Below are positions 25,444-32,920 of a stretch of 32,920 bases of DNA, one piece after another. The position numbers were made by a program, and so were the translations under genes. Position 1 is the first letter of the stretch, and the number at the start of each line of letters is the position of its first letter. Where the stretch lies: NCBI GenBank assembly GCA_937949535.1, contig CALEDI010000176.1:1-32920 (forward strand), given 5' to 3'. The notes under the pieces were generated by a model, which saw nothing but the letters and a program-made list of their open reading frames with translations, searched no databases and had not been told where the DNA came from. The stretch is from an uncultured Lewinella sp. (lineage in GTDB: Bacteria > Bacteroidota > Bacteroidia > Chitinophagales > Saprospiraceae).

Positions 25444-28400
25444 ATGCAAGGCAAGGGAATTATCAAATTCTTCCTTGTGGTCATGCTCATCGTCACGGCC
25501 GTGCAGTACCTCTACATCATTCCCACCTCTGGTGCGGAAAGCGATGCAGACGACTTCGCGACGGAACAATCAGGCGAGACCGAAGGAGAGGATTTCCGTG
25601 CAAAACGCGCGTACTTCCTCGACAGTATCTCCGATCAGAACATCCTCGATGTTCCCGGATTCAAATCTTTCACTTACCAGGACCTAAAAGCCAAACAGCT
25701 TAACCTAGGCCTGGACCTCAAGGGCGGCATGGCAGTCGTCCTCCAGGTAGACCTCAAAGAGTTCCTCTTTGCGCTCGCTCGGAAAAACAAGGACGACATC
25801 ACTCTTAATAAAGCAATTGAACAAGCCTCCCAAGCTCAAGCAAACGCACAGGATGACTTCATCGCACTCTTCGCCGACGCATGGCAAGACGTACGCGGAG
25901 ACAATAAACTGGCTTCCATCTTCAGCAGCAACGACGCCCTGCGCGAAGACATCAACATCAACTCTTCCGACGCCGAAGTTGTCCGTGTCCTCCGCGACAA
26001 AGGCAACGAAACCGTTCAGCTGACGTTCGACCTGCTCAAGAAGCGTATCGACCAACTCGGTGTAGTTCAGCCCAACGTTAGCCTCGACGCTGACCGCGAC
26101 CTGATCCTCGTTGAGCTACCGGGCATCGAAAACCCCGAACGTGCACGTACCTTCCTTCAGGCCGCTGCCAACCTAGAGTTCTTCCACGTGAAGCGCGTTG
26201 ACAACACCGCCATTAACGCCCTCGTCACCCTCGACCAGCAACTCGACCGCAAGGCGAAGATCGAAGCGGGCCGCGACAGCAACTTCGTTGAAGACGTAAC
26301 CATCGTTAAGGATACCGTTTACGCACTCGATGAGCTGGGTAACCTGACCGACTCTATCGCTTCCATCACAGACCGTGAAGTAGCCAACCAAACCGCTGGC
26401 CCACTCTTCAGCATCTTCAGCCCCAACACGGGTAACCTCGGCCAAGCCGTACTCGGTATCGCTTCGGAGAGTAACCTCGAAGCTGTTTCCAAAATCTTGG
26501 AATCTCCTGAAGTAGCCCGCCAGTTCCGCGACGTGATCTTCCGTTGGGAAGAAGCTCCACTACCCGGTGCTGAAGGTGAGCCTACCTCAGACTTCTACGC
26601 CCTCTACCAACTCCAGATGCCCCGCTCCGGCGAGGCACTCCTGACCGGTGAGGTCATCACCAACACCTCCTCTGGCCCTCAGCCCGACGGACAGGTAGCC
26701 GTGAACCTAAGCATGAACTCCGAAGGTGCCCGCACTTGGGCCCGGATGACCACCGAGGCCGCCAACGACAACAACCGCCAAGTAGCTATCCTGCTCGACG
26801 GCCGCGTTGTTTCCGCGCCCCGCGTAAATGGTCCCATCCCCGGTGGCAACACTGCCATCACCGGCAACTTCAACGTTCAGAGCGCAACCGACCTTGCTAA
26901 CATCTTGAAGGTTGGTCGTTTGCCTGCGCGTACAGAAATCATTCAGGAGAGCATCGTTGGCCCTAGCCTTGGTGCTGCCAACATCAACAGCTCCATCACG
27001 GCCCTGTTGGTTGGTTTCGGTCTCGTACTCCTCTTCATGTTGTTCTACTACGGTGGTGCTGGTATCGTTTCGATCCTCGCGCTGTTGCTCAACCTCGTGT
27101 TCATCTTCGGTGCGCTGTCTAGCTTCGGTACGGTCCTTACCCTTCCGGGTATCGCGGGTATCCTCCTCACGATCGGTATGGCCGTTGATGCCAACGTAAT
27201 CATCTACGAACGCATCCGTGAGGAACTGCGCGCCGGTAAGACGGAGCGCAACGCCGTAACGGACGGTTTCAGCAACTCTTACTCTGCCATCATCGATGCC
27301 AACGTGACCACCCTCCTCGTAGCGGCGGTACTCGCTTACTTCGGCCTTGGCCCCATCAAGGGCTTCGCAGTAGTATTGATGGTTGGTGTGGTTTCTTCGG
27401 TATTCACTGCCGTTCTCGTTGGTCGCTTGGTCATCGAATGGTGGTTGGATAAAGGTAAGAGCATCAGCTTCTGGACCGCGCCCTCCAAGAACCTATTCAG
27501 CAATGTCAACATCGACTGGATGGGCAAGCGTAAGATCACGTACGTCATCTCTGGTGTACTCGTCCTTGCGTCGCTCGCTTCCATCTTCACCCGTGGTTTC
27601 GACCTCGGTGTAGACTTCAAAGGTGGTTACAGCTACGTTGTTGAGTTCGATCAAGACGTTGACTCGCAGGCACTCCGCGATGCACTGGCCGCTCCCTTCG
27701 GTAGCGTACCAACCATCAAGGCCGTATCTAGCGATAACACCTACAACATCGTAACTTCTTACCTCATCGACGAAACCAGTCAGATCGACGGTAAAGAAGC
27801 CCAAGAAGTTGTAATGGAAGCCCTCCACGCCGGTGTAAGCTCCGTTGTTGGAAGCGACCTCTCACTAGAAAACTTCAAGGAACTCGGCGCAGACTCCGGT
27901 ACCCACGTAACCAGCGTAAGCAAAGTAGGCCCAACGATTGCCGACGACATCAAGCGCTCCGCCTTCTGGGCTGGTGGCATTGGTCTCCTCCTGATCTTCC
28001 TCTACCTCCTGCTCCGCTTCAACAAGTGGCAATACTCGCTCGGTGCCATCTTGGCCCTTGCGCACGATAGCATCATCGTACTTGGTATCTTCTCTTTCGG
28101 TTGGGCACGTTTTGGCTTCAACATGGAAGTAGACCAAGCCTTCATTGCTGCCATCCTGACCGTGATCGGTTACTCCATCAACGATACGGTGGTTGTATAT
28201 GACCGCATCCGTGAGTACCTCAACACCTACGTGAGCCGTGGTAAGACGGAAGTCATCAATGCTGCGGTTAGCAGCACGGTTTCCCGTACCATCATTACCT
28301 CCGTCACCACGATGATCGTGGTTCTTGTACTCTTCCTCTTCGGTGGCAGCAGCATCAAGGGCTTCGCCTTCGCGCTGCTCGTTGGTATCCTCGTAGGTAC

Positions 28401-28506
28401 CTACTCCTCCATCTTCATCGCCACTCCCGTTGTCCATGACCTCACGGACGACCTAGAGGCAAGAAGCACCACGGAGGCCGTAAAAGCCAGCACTGCTAAA
28501 GCCTAA
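25444..28506 (+). CDS. secDF: Protein translocase subunit SecDF (fused)
   Basis: 1020 aa; LNLGLDLKGGMAVVLQVDL, GIAGILLTIGMAVDANVIIYERIREELRAGK, DLGVDFKGGYSYVVEFDQ, TVIGYSINDTVVVYDRIREYL. Confidence 0.97.
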   Translation: MQGKGIIKFFLVVMLIVTAVQYLYIIPTSGAESDADDFATEQSGETEGEDFRAKRAYFLDSISDQNILDVPGFKSFTYQDLKAKQLNLGLDLKGGMAVVLQVDLKEFLFALARKNKDDITLNKAIEQASQAQANAQDDFIALFADAWQDVRGDNKLASIFSSNDALREDININSSDAEVVRVLRDKGNETVQLTFDLLKKRIDQLGVVQPNVSLDADRDLILVELPGIENPERARTFLQAAANLEFFHVKRVDNTAINALVTLDQQLDRKAKIEAGRDSNFVEDVTIVKDTVYALDELGNLTDSIASITDREVANQTAGPLFSIFSPNTGNLGQAVLGIASESNLEAVSKILESPEVARQFRDVIFRWEEAPLPGAEGEPTSDFYALYQLQMPRSGEALLTGEVITNTSSGPQPDGQVAVNLSMNSEGARTWARMTTEAANDNNRQVAILLDGRVVSAPRVNGPIPGGNTAITGNFNVQSATDLANILKVGRLPARTEIIQESIVGPSLGAANINSSITALLVGFGLVLLFMLFYYGGAGIVSILALLLNLVFIFGALSSFGTVLTLPGIAGILLTIGMAVDANVIIYERIREELRAGKTERNAVTDGFSNSYSAIIDANVTTLLVAAVLAYFGLGPIKGFAVVLMVGVVSSVFTAVLVGRLVIEWWLDKGKSISFWTAPSKNLFSNVNIDWMGKRKITYVISGVLVLASLASIFTRGFDLGVDFKGGYSYVVEFDQDVDSQALRDALAAPFGSVPTIKAVSSDNTYNIVTSYLIDETSQIDGKEAQEVVMEALHAGVSSVVGSDLSLENFKELGADSGTHVTSVSKVGPTIADDIKRSAFWAGGIGLLLIFLYLLLRFNKWQYSLGAILALAHDSIIVLGIFSFGWARFGFNMEVDQAFIAAILTVIGYSINDTVVVYDRIREYLNTYVSRGKTEVINAAVSSTVSRTIITSVTTMIVVLVLFLFGGSSIKGFAFALLVGILVGTYSSIFIATPVVHDLTDDLEARSTTEAVKASTAKA

Positions 28507-28549
28507 CCGTTTCCTCCCAGACGGATGGGGTCAGCACCTGACTTCTAAT

Positions 28550-28589
28550 AAAAATCCCCCTCTTGCCTTGCGGTTTGAGGGGGATTTTT
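28550..28589 (+). terminator. Intrinsic terminator of secDF
   Basis: AAAAATCCCCCTC-N14-GAGGGGGATTTTT. Confidence 0.92.
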
Positions 28590-28733
28590 ATTGGTTGGCT
28601 TAGGCATCTAAGCTAACGCGATAACTCCCTAGCATTTGTAAGGCACCAGCTGTAAAAGAGCCAATACAATAAGAATTATTTGCAAATACAAATTTATTTA
28701 GCTAAATTTATACCTAAACATTAGAACACTACT

Positions 28734-28862
28734 ATGAAAAATCGTTTCTTGCCCTATTGCCCTATTGCCCTATTGCTGATCTTTTCGTCACTTCTTAGTG
28801 GACAAAATGATGAGTTTGAATGTGGCTTCAATCCATCTCCCCTTGAGGCTTCTAATGGCTAA
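28734..28862 (+). CDS. Small ORF (42 aa) with signal peptide; secreted microprotein or 5' remnant of a T9SS-type gene
   Basis: MKNRFLPYCPIALLLIFSSLLSGQNDEFECGFNPSPLEASNG*; overlaps the next start by 8 nt (ATGGCTAA). Confidence 0.45.
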   Translation: MKNRFLPYCPIALLLIFSSLLSGQNDEFECGFNPSPLEASNG

Positions 28863-30444
28863 ACCATCGACAAGAAAAATAAGTGGAGTAATTTACTTTT
28901 TCCTCATTTTCCAATTATTACTTCCCGCTCAAGAGTGTCTCAATCAAAGGGTTGATTTTTTAGAGGAAAGCGGCGGCAACATGCCCGCACCTCATTCTTT
29001 TCAATCTACTCTTGACGGTCACATCTTAATTGCGACAGACACAAGGCTGTTTGGTGGTTCTAAGCGGCTGGTAAACTTGTTCGATCAAGACTTAAATGTA
29101 TTGAGTAGCCAGCAATATACTGTTGACCGAGATGGTACTATAGCAGATATTCAAGCTCGTGCCTCAGGTGGCTATTTAGGCGTAATCAACACTCCATCTT
29201 TCGAGAATGCCTTCAGTTCTTACAGTATTTTCTTGGTGGAGGACGCTTCCTCACCAGATGACAATATCATTTACACTAGCGACCCTGCTACAATAGGGGC
29301 CATGGAAGTCAGTAACATCTTATCCGTAGAAGATTCCATACTCTTTATCTCGGGCACTAAGTTTGGCGAATTTGGTGTAGAGGCAGATTCATCTTTCCTA
29401 GAAAAACGGGTAAACAACGAAACCGTCTGGCGGCACACTCGTCGTGGCGGTTACTTAATTGAACTAGACGGAGATGCAGACAGCCTAAACCTATTGGTAG
29501 CACGTGATAACGCCGTAGAGATAATTACGCTATCTGGTGAAACCGGAGACATTGGCAGCTCTTACTTCGCCAGTTTAAGCGGTCATCGTTTCAAACCATT
29601 GTTCTTCCGGAACCTTGAGACCAACACTACCTATTTAGCTAAATTTACAGAAACTTACGAGATATCTTCCTTCAGTCCTTCTGGAGCAACTTGGACCTAC
29701 CATAAAGAACAAACCCTAAGCTCTTCGTGGATAGACAGAATACTCGACGTGCACTTCGATAACGAGGGCTTCATTTACTTAAATGGTATATTTTATAATG
29801 AGGAAAATGCTTCAGGTATTCTTCTTACTAAATTGTCTCCTGAGGGTGAACTGATTTGGGAACAACGGTACGATAATGAGGGAGAGCTTTCAGCCTCAGC
29901 CTATCGTTCGGTGATAGATGGTGAGATTATATACCTAGCAGCTCTAAAGCCGAATCAAGCAGGAGCCTGGAACCAGTCCGTACTGGCTTTCTCCCTTGAA
30001 GACGGGCAATTGCTCAAAGAGTGCTCCTTGATTGAACAGGACGACCACCGTTTCTTAGCGAGAGGTATATCGGTTTTTGAAGGTAGGGCCTACACGTTTG
30101 GTACTTATAACGACCGGACAACCCTCGTTCTATCCCTTCGATCATTCGACTTCTCTGATTTAACCGCCACAGACGACGTACCGTTATCCTTTACCGCCAG
30201 TAACCTTAAGGTATATCCTAATCCCTCTGATGCTAAAGGCCAACTATCAGTGGATCTTCCTGCTCGCCACCAGTTGGCCCAGATTCGGGTAATAAGCGTA
30301 AGCGGGAAAGAAGTCGCGGCCTATCCACTGTCAAATAATCAGCCAAGGCTTAGTATTTCGGGCCTAGCTGCCGGTACTTATGTACTCTTAGCCAACGACA
30401 AAGTGGGGAAGACCGTAGCGCAGCAACGAGTAGTAGTGCAATAA
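28855..30444 (+). CDS. T9SS type A sorting domain-containing protein
   Basis: Signal-like MAKPSTRKISGVIYFFLIFQLLLPAQ; C-terminal LKVYPNPSDAKGQLSVDLPARHQLAQIRVISVSGKEVAAYPLSNNQPRLSISGLAAGTYVLLANDKVGKTVAQQRVVVQ. Confidence 0.85.
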   Translation: MAKPSTRKISGVIYFFLIFQLLLPAQECLNQRVDFLEESGGNMPAPHSFQSTLDGHILIATDTRLFGGSKRLVNLFDQDLNVLSSQQYTVDRDGTIADIQARASGGYLGVINTPSFENAFSSYSIFLVEDASSPDDNIIYTSDPATIGAMEVSNILSVEDSILFISGTKFGEFGVEADSSFLEKRVNNETVWRHTRRGGYLIELDGDADSLNLLVARDNAVEIITLSGETGDIGSSYFASLSGHRFKPLFFRNLETNTTYLAKFTETYEISSFSPSGATWTYHKEQTLSSSWIDRILDVHFDNEGFIYLNGIFYNEENASGILLTKLSPEGELIWEQRYDNEGELSASAYRSVIDGEIIYLAALKPNQAGAWNQSVLAFSLEDGQLLKECSLIEQDDHRFLARGISVFEGRAYTFGTYNDRTTLVLSLRSFDFSDLTATDDVPLSFTASNLKVYPNPSDAKGQLSVDLPARHQLAQIRVISVSGKEVAAYPLSNNQPRLSISGLAAGTYVLLANDKVGKTVAQQRVVVQ

Positions 30445-30522
30445 GTGCCGAGAATAAAATGCTGCTAAAAATCACCCCCACCCCACAAACATGGGGTTGT
30501 TTTATACAAAAATAAATTACTA

Positions 30523-30689
30523 TAACTTTGGCTGGGTCGTGCTAAAGGACTACTTTCGGGCAGTATTGGGAAAGGTGTGGCCAAACAAAGGCCACCAGCC
30601 CAGTAAGAAAATGGGTAAACCAACCCAACAATAAAGCTTTCTGACATACCACAATTTTGGCCCTTCGGTATTTTACCGAAGGGTTTTTT
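30523..30689 (+). ncRNA. Candidate orphan structured sRNA with promoter and terminator
   Basis: TAACTTTG -7 element at 30523-30530; hairpins GGTGTGGCC-AAACAAA-GGCCACC and TGGGT-AAACCA-ACCCA; terminator CCCTTCGGTA-TTT-TACCGAAGGG-TTTTTT at 30661-30689; no ORF. Confidence 0.4.
30661..30689 (+). terminator. Intrinsic terminator
   Basis: 10-bp perfect stem CCCTTCGGTA/TACCGAAGGG, 3-nt loop, T6 tract. Confidence 0.88.
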
Positions 30690-30696
30690 ATTGGAG

Positions 30697-30745
30697 CAAG
30701 CTGCCTCCGGCAGCGAGACGGGCCTGGGTCACCTCCGGCGATGAG
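30697..30745. repeat. Two REP-like hairpins (CAAGCTGCC-TCC-GGCAGCGAG and GGGTCACC-TCC-GGCGATGAG)
   Basis: Same TCC loop and trailing GAG as 22136-22156 and the RAYT arrays. Confidence 0.5.
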
Positions 30746-30775
30746 GGCTATATTGGACCTCCAGCAATCGCTCCA

Positions 30776-31639
30776 TCACCCCTCCGCACCAAAGAACCCC
30801 AACCGCCAAGGCTTGAAACGGGTAGAAACCAAACTGATGTGCGGACCAGATACACCTTGCTTAAAAAAGAGCAGTCCAAAATGGTAGACATCTACGGAGG
30901 CTGTAACTTCTGGCAACTGCTTGAGTTCTTCCCAGGCGCGCTCCATGCCTTCAGACCAGTGGATGTCTGCAATCACGAAAACGGCGTTTGCGGAGCGGCT
31001 AGGCAATAAAGCAGCTACGTAATCCAAGGTTGGTTGGTAGCGGTGGTCTCCGTCGCAGAAAAACAAGTCTAGCCGTTCCTTAGTAGGTGGGCTTGCGGCC
31101 GGGCCATTTATAGACAGCCACTCGTCGAAAAGTCCGACATGTTGGTGTAGGCTTTCCGAGGCTCCGGCTTTTTCGAAAGTTTCCCGTGCCAGCGCCGCCA
31201 CATCGGCGTTGCCTTCTACGGTGTGGAAGGTTGCGTTGGTATTAGCGGCGTGCAGGTATAGGGAGGATATGCCAGCGTTGGTTCCGAACTCAAGGATGTG
31301 CTCCGCCTTCAGCCAAAGGGCTAGGCGAAACAGAAACCGGCCACAGTCATCGTCGATGGCATTGGTAGCGACCAATGAGCGGACCGTCCGCTCGTTTTTG
31401 CTGGTCGTTTTACTTGGTGCGCCCAGAGATTGTAGCTTCACCGTTCCCGGTCTGCCGCTCCAGTACTTCCTTACCGACGCGATCAAGTCGAAGGCGTGGT
31501 AGTGCCGATCATCTCGGTACACCTCTCGGATAAACTCTACGAGGTACGGAGAGTGTACGTCGTAGCGCGTGCTTGCGCCCAAGTACCAGCGCAAAGCGGA
31601 GACTGCACGAAAGACCCAGTATTTTAGCGGTGTTTTCAT
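30776..31639 (-). CDS. Class I SAM-dependent methyltransferase
   Basis: AEHILEFGTNAGISSLYLHAANTNATFHTVEGNADVAALARETFEKAGASESLHQHVG...DLFFCDGDHRYQPTLDYVAALLP. Start at 31639, after a TACCTTTG promoter element. Confidence 0.85.
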   Translation of the reverse strand: MKTPLKYWVFRAVSALRWYLGASTRYDVHSPYLVEFIREVYRDDRHYHAFDLIASVRKYWSGRPGTVKLQSLGAPSKTTSKNERTVRSLVATNAIDDDCGRFLFRLALWLKAEHILEFGTNAGISSLYLHAANTNATFHTVEGNADVAALARETFEKAGASESLHQHVGLFDEWLSINGPAASPPTKERLDLFFCDGDHRYQPTLDYVAALLPSRSANAVFVIADIHWSEGMERAWEELKQLPEVTASVDVYHFGLLFFKQGVSGPHISLVSTRFKPWRLGFFGAEG

Positions 31640-31792
31640 TAGGGCGGCAAAGGTAGTAATGTAGTTTGGTAGTAATGGCCCCGAAGGGAGGGCATTTCTA
31701 GCGAACATGATTGTCTTAAAGAAGAGATAACCCTGTAAAACCACTTTCCCGCTGCTGCAACCTTCGGCAAGCCTTCAACGTTATTCCAAACC

Positions 31793-32920
31793 GTGAACAA
31801 GCCCCTACCGAACCTCCCCACTGGCGCACAGTCTTTGCTCATCGCCTTAGCAACGCCCGCTCCGCGCGGCGATACCGGAATTCCTGTTTTGCTCTGGGGC
31901 CGCCCCGGTGTCGGCAAGTCCAGCTTCATTGAAGGCTTGGCGAATGCAAGCTTGCCCGTAACGACCCTCATCGCTTCCATCCATGACCCGACCGATTTCA
32001 GCGGTCTGCCCGTGCTCGAAGAGGGGCGGGTACGCTACGCCGTTCCCCGTTGGGTTGATGACTTTACGGACGACGGCGACGGTATCCTGTTCCTCGACGA
32101 ACTAAGCACCGCCCCGCCTTCCGTACAGTCGGCCCTCCTGCGGGTGGTGTTTGAGCGCAAAGTTGGGTTTCATTCCCTACCGCCTGGTGTTCGGATTGTA
32201 GCAGCGGCTAACCCGCCCGACCTCATGGTGGGCGGCTGGGAGCTCTCCCCTCCCCTACGCAACCGTTTCGTTCACCTCAACTGGGATGTCTCCACCGATC
32301 TCTACGTCCATTCCCTCACCAGCGGTTGGGAAAGCGGCCAACTCCCCGAAGTGAGCACCGATGCGCACGCCACAAAACTCCGCTTCTTCCAGACCCGAAT
32401 TGCCGGTTTCCTACGGGTAAAACCCGATGCCCTACACGCCAACCCAGAGGAAAACAAATACGGTTTCGCCAGCCCTCGTAGCTGGGATTTCGCCGCCGCG
32501 CTACTCGCTACCGCCGACCTGCTAGGCTTCCGCATCAACGACGAAGCCAACAACCAAGTCCTCTTCGAACTCACTACCGGCTGCCTCGGCGAAGCAACCG
32601 CCATCATGCTTCTCGAATACCTCCGCAATCTTCGCCTACCCGACCCCGTGCAGGTGCTCTCCGGCAAAACCTCCGTCCCCATCGAAGATTTGGACGACAG
32701 CGAACTGTTCGTCCTCTTCGCTGGCCTCAACGATCACCTGAAAAAAGAACTCGATTCCGAACGCTTGCTCGCTTGGTCAATGCCTTACCTATCCCTCGCT
32801 ACCCGCGCCTTCGATGATGGCCGGCGAGATGTGATCTTTGTCCCCCTCAAAGAGCTAGCGGGTTCCACTTGGCTCGTCCGCCTCATGGCGGTTGCGCAAG
32901 CTGCTGGGCCTGAGCAAATG
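31793..32920 (+). CDS. MoxR-type AAA+ ATPase (partial, 3' end beyond the window)
   Basis: GTG start; VNKPLPNLPTGAQSLLIALATPAPRGDTGIPVLLWGRPGVGKSSFIEGL (Walker A); GDGILFLDELSTAPPSVQSALLRVVFERKVG (Walker B); RIVAAANPPD; open to the window end, hence absent from the ORF track. Confidence 0.88.
   Translation, partial: MNKPLPNLPTGAQSLLIALATPAPRGDTGIPVLLWGRPGVGKSSFIEGLANASLPVTTLIASIHDPTDFSGLPVLEEGRVRYAVPRWVDDFTDDGDGILFLDELSTAPPSVQSALLRVVFERKVGFHSLPPGVRIVAAANPPDLMVGGWELSPPLRNRFVHLNWDVSTDLYVHSLTSGWESGQLPEVSTDAHATKLRFFQTRIAGFLRVKPDALHANPEENKYGFASPRSWDFAAALLATADLLGFRINDEANNQVLFELTTGCLGEATAIMLLEYLRNLRLPDPVQVLSGKTSVPIEDLDDSELFVLFAGLNDHLKKELDSERLLAWSMPYLSLATRAFDDGRRDVIFVPLKELAGSTWLVRLMAVAQAAGPEQM

Noticed and set aside
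28694-29650. 16-nt repeat TATTTAGCTAAATTTA at about 28693 and 29634
   Set aside because: AT-rich palindrome-containing word, one copy coding; chance sharing in AT-rich sequence cannot be excluded.

Overview
The window looks like a Bacteroidota chromosome segment, probably Saprospiraceae/Lewinella-like (inferred from gene content, T9SS C-terminal domains and TAnnTTTG-type promoters). Most genes are ordinary: an ECF sigma factor with a partial co-transcribed barrel protein, 4-hydroxyphenylpyruvate dioxygenase, two TonB-dependent receptors (one behind a TPP riboswitch), bamA-uppS, an MlaE/MlaF ABC pair, a MATE transporter, a YkuK-like RNase H-fold protein, a GH20 hexosaminidase, an EamA transporter, secDF, two T9SS-sorted proteins, a methyltransferase and a truncated MoxR-type ATPase. 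The most unusual region is 7920-9355. There a REP-associated tyrosine transposase (RAYT/Y1) gene lies between a 55-bp and a 102-bp tandem array. Both arrays carry the same small hairpin in opposite orientations, with compensatory stem changes. The whole block is bounded by 44-bp terminal inverted repeats (40/44 identical) and sits between two convergent intrinsic terminators. The outer half of these TIRs matches a roughly 20-nt GC-rich motif (TGCACCTGCGKCCGCGCCCA) found at seven or more other sites in the window, both intergenic and inside genes. Related REP-like hairpins and BIME-like units also occur elsewhere. Other leads are a MITE-like insertion in front of the hexosaminidase gene, a second palindromic MITE candidate, structured leaders upstream of a TonB receptor and secDF, an orphan promoter-hairpin-terminator unit (candidate sRNA), and a 42-aa secreted ORF carrying an 8-bp tandem repeat. 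All calls were made by eye; no searches or folding programs were run.
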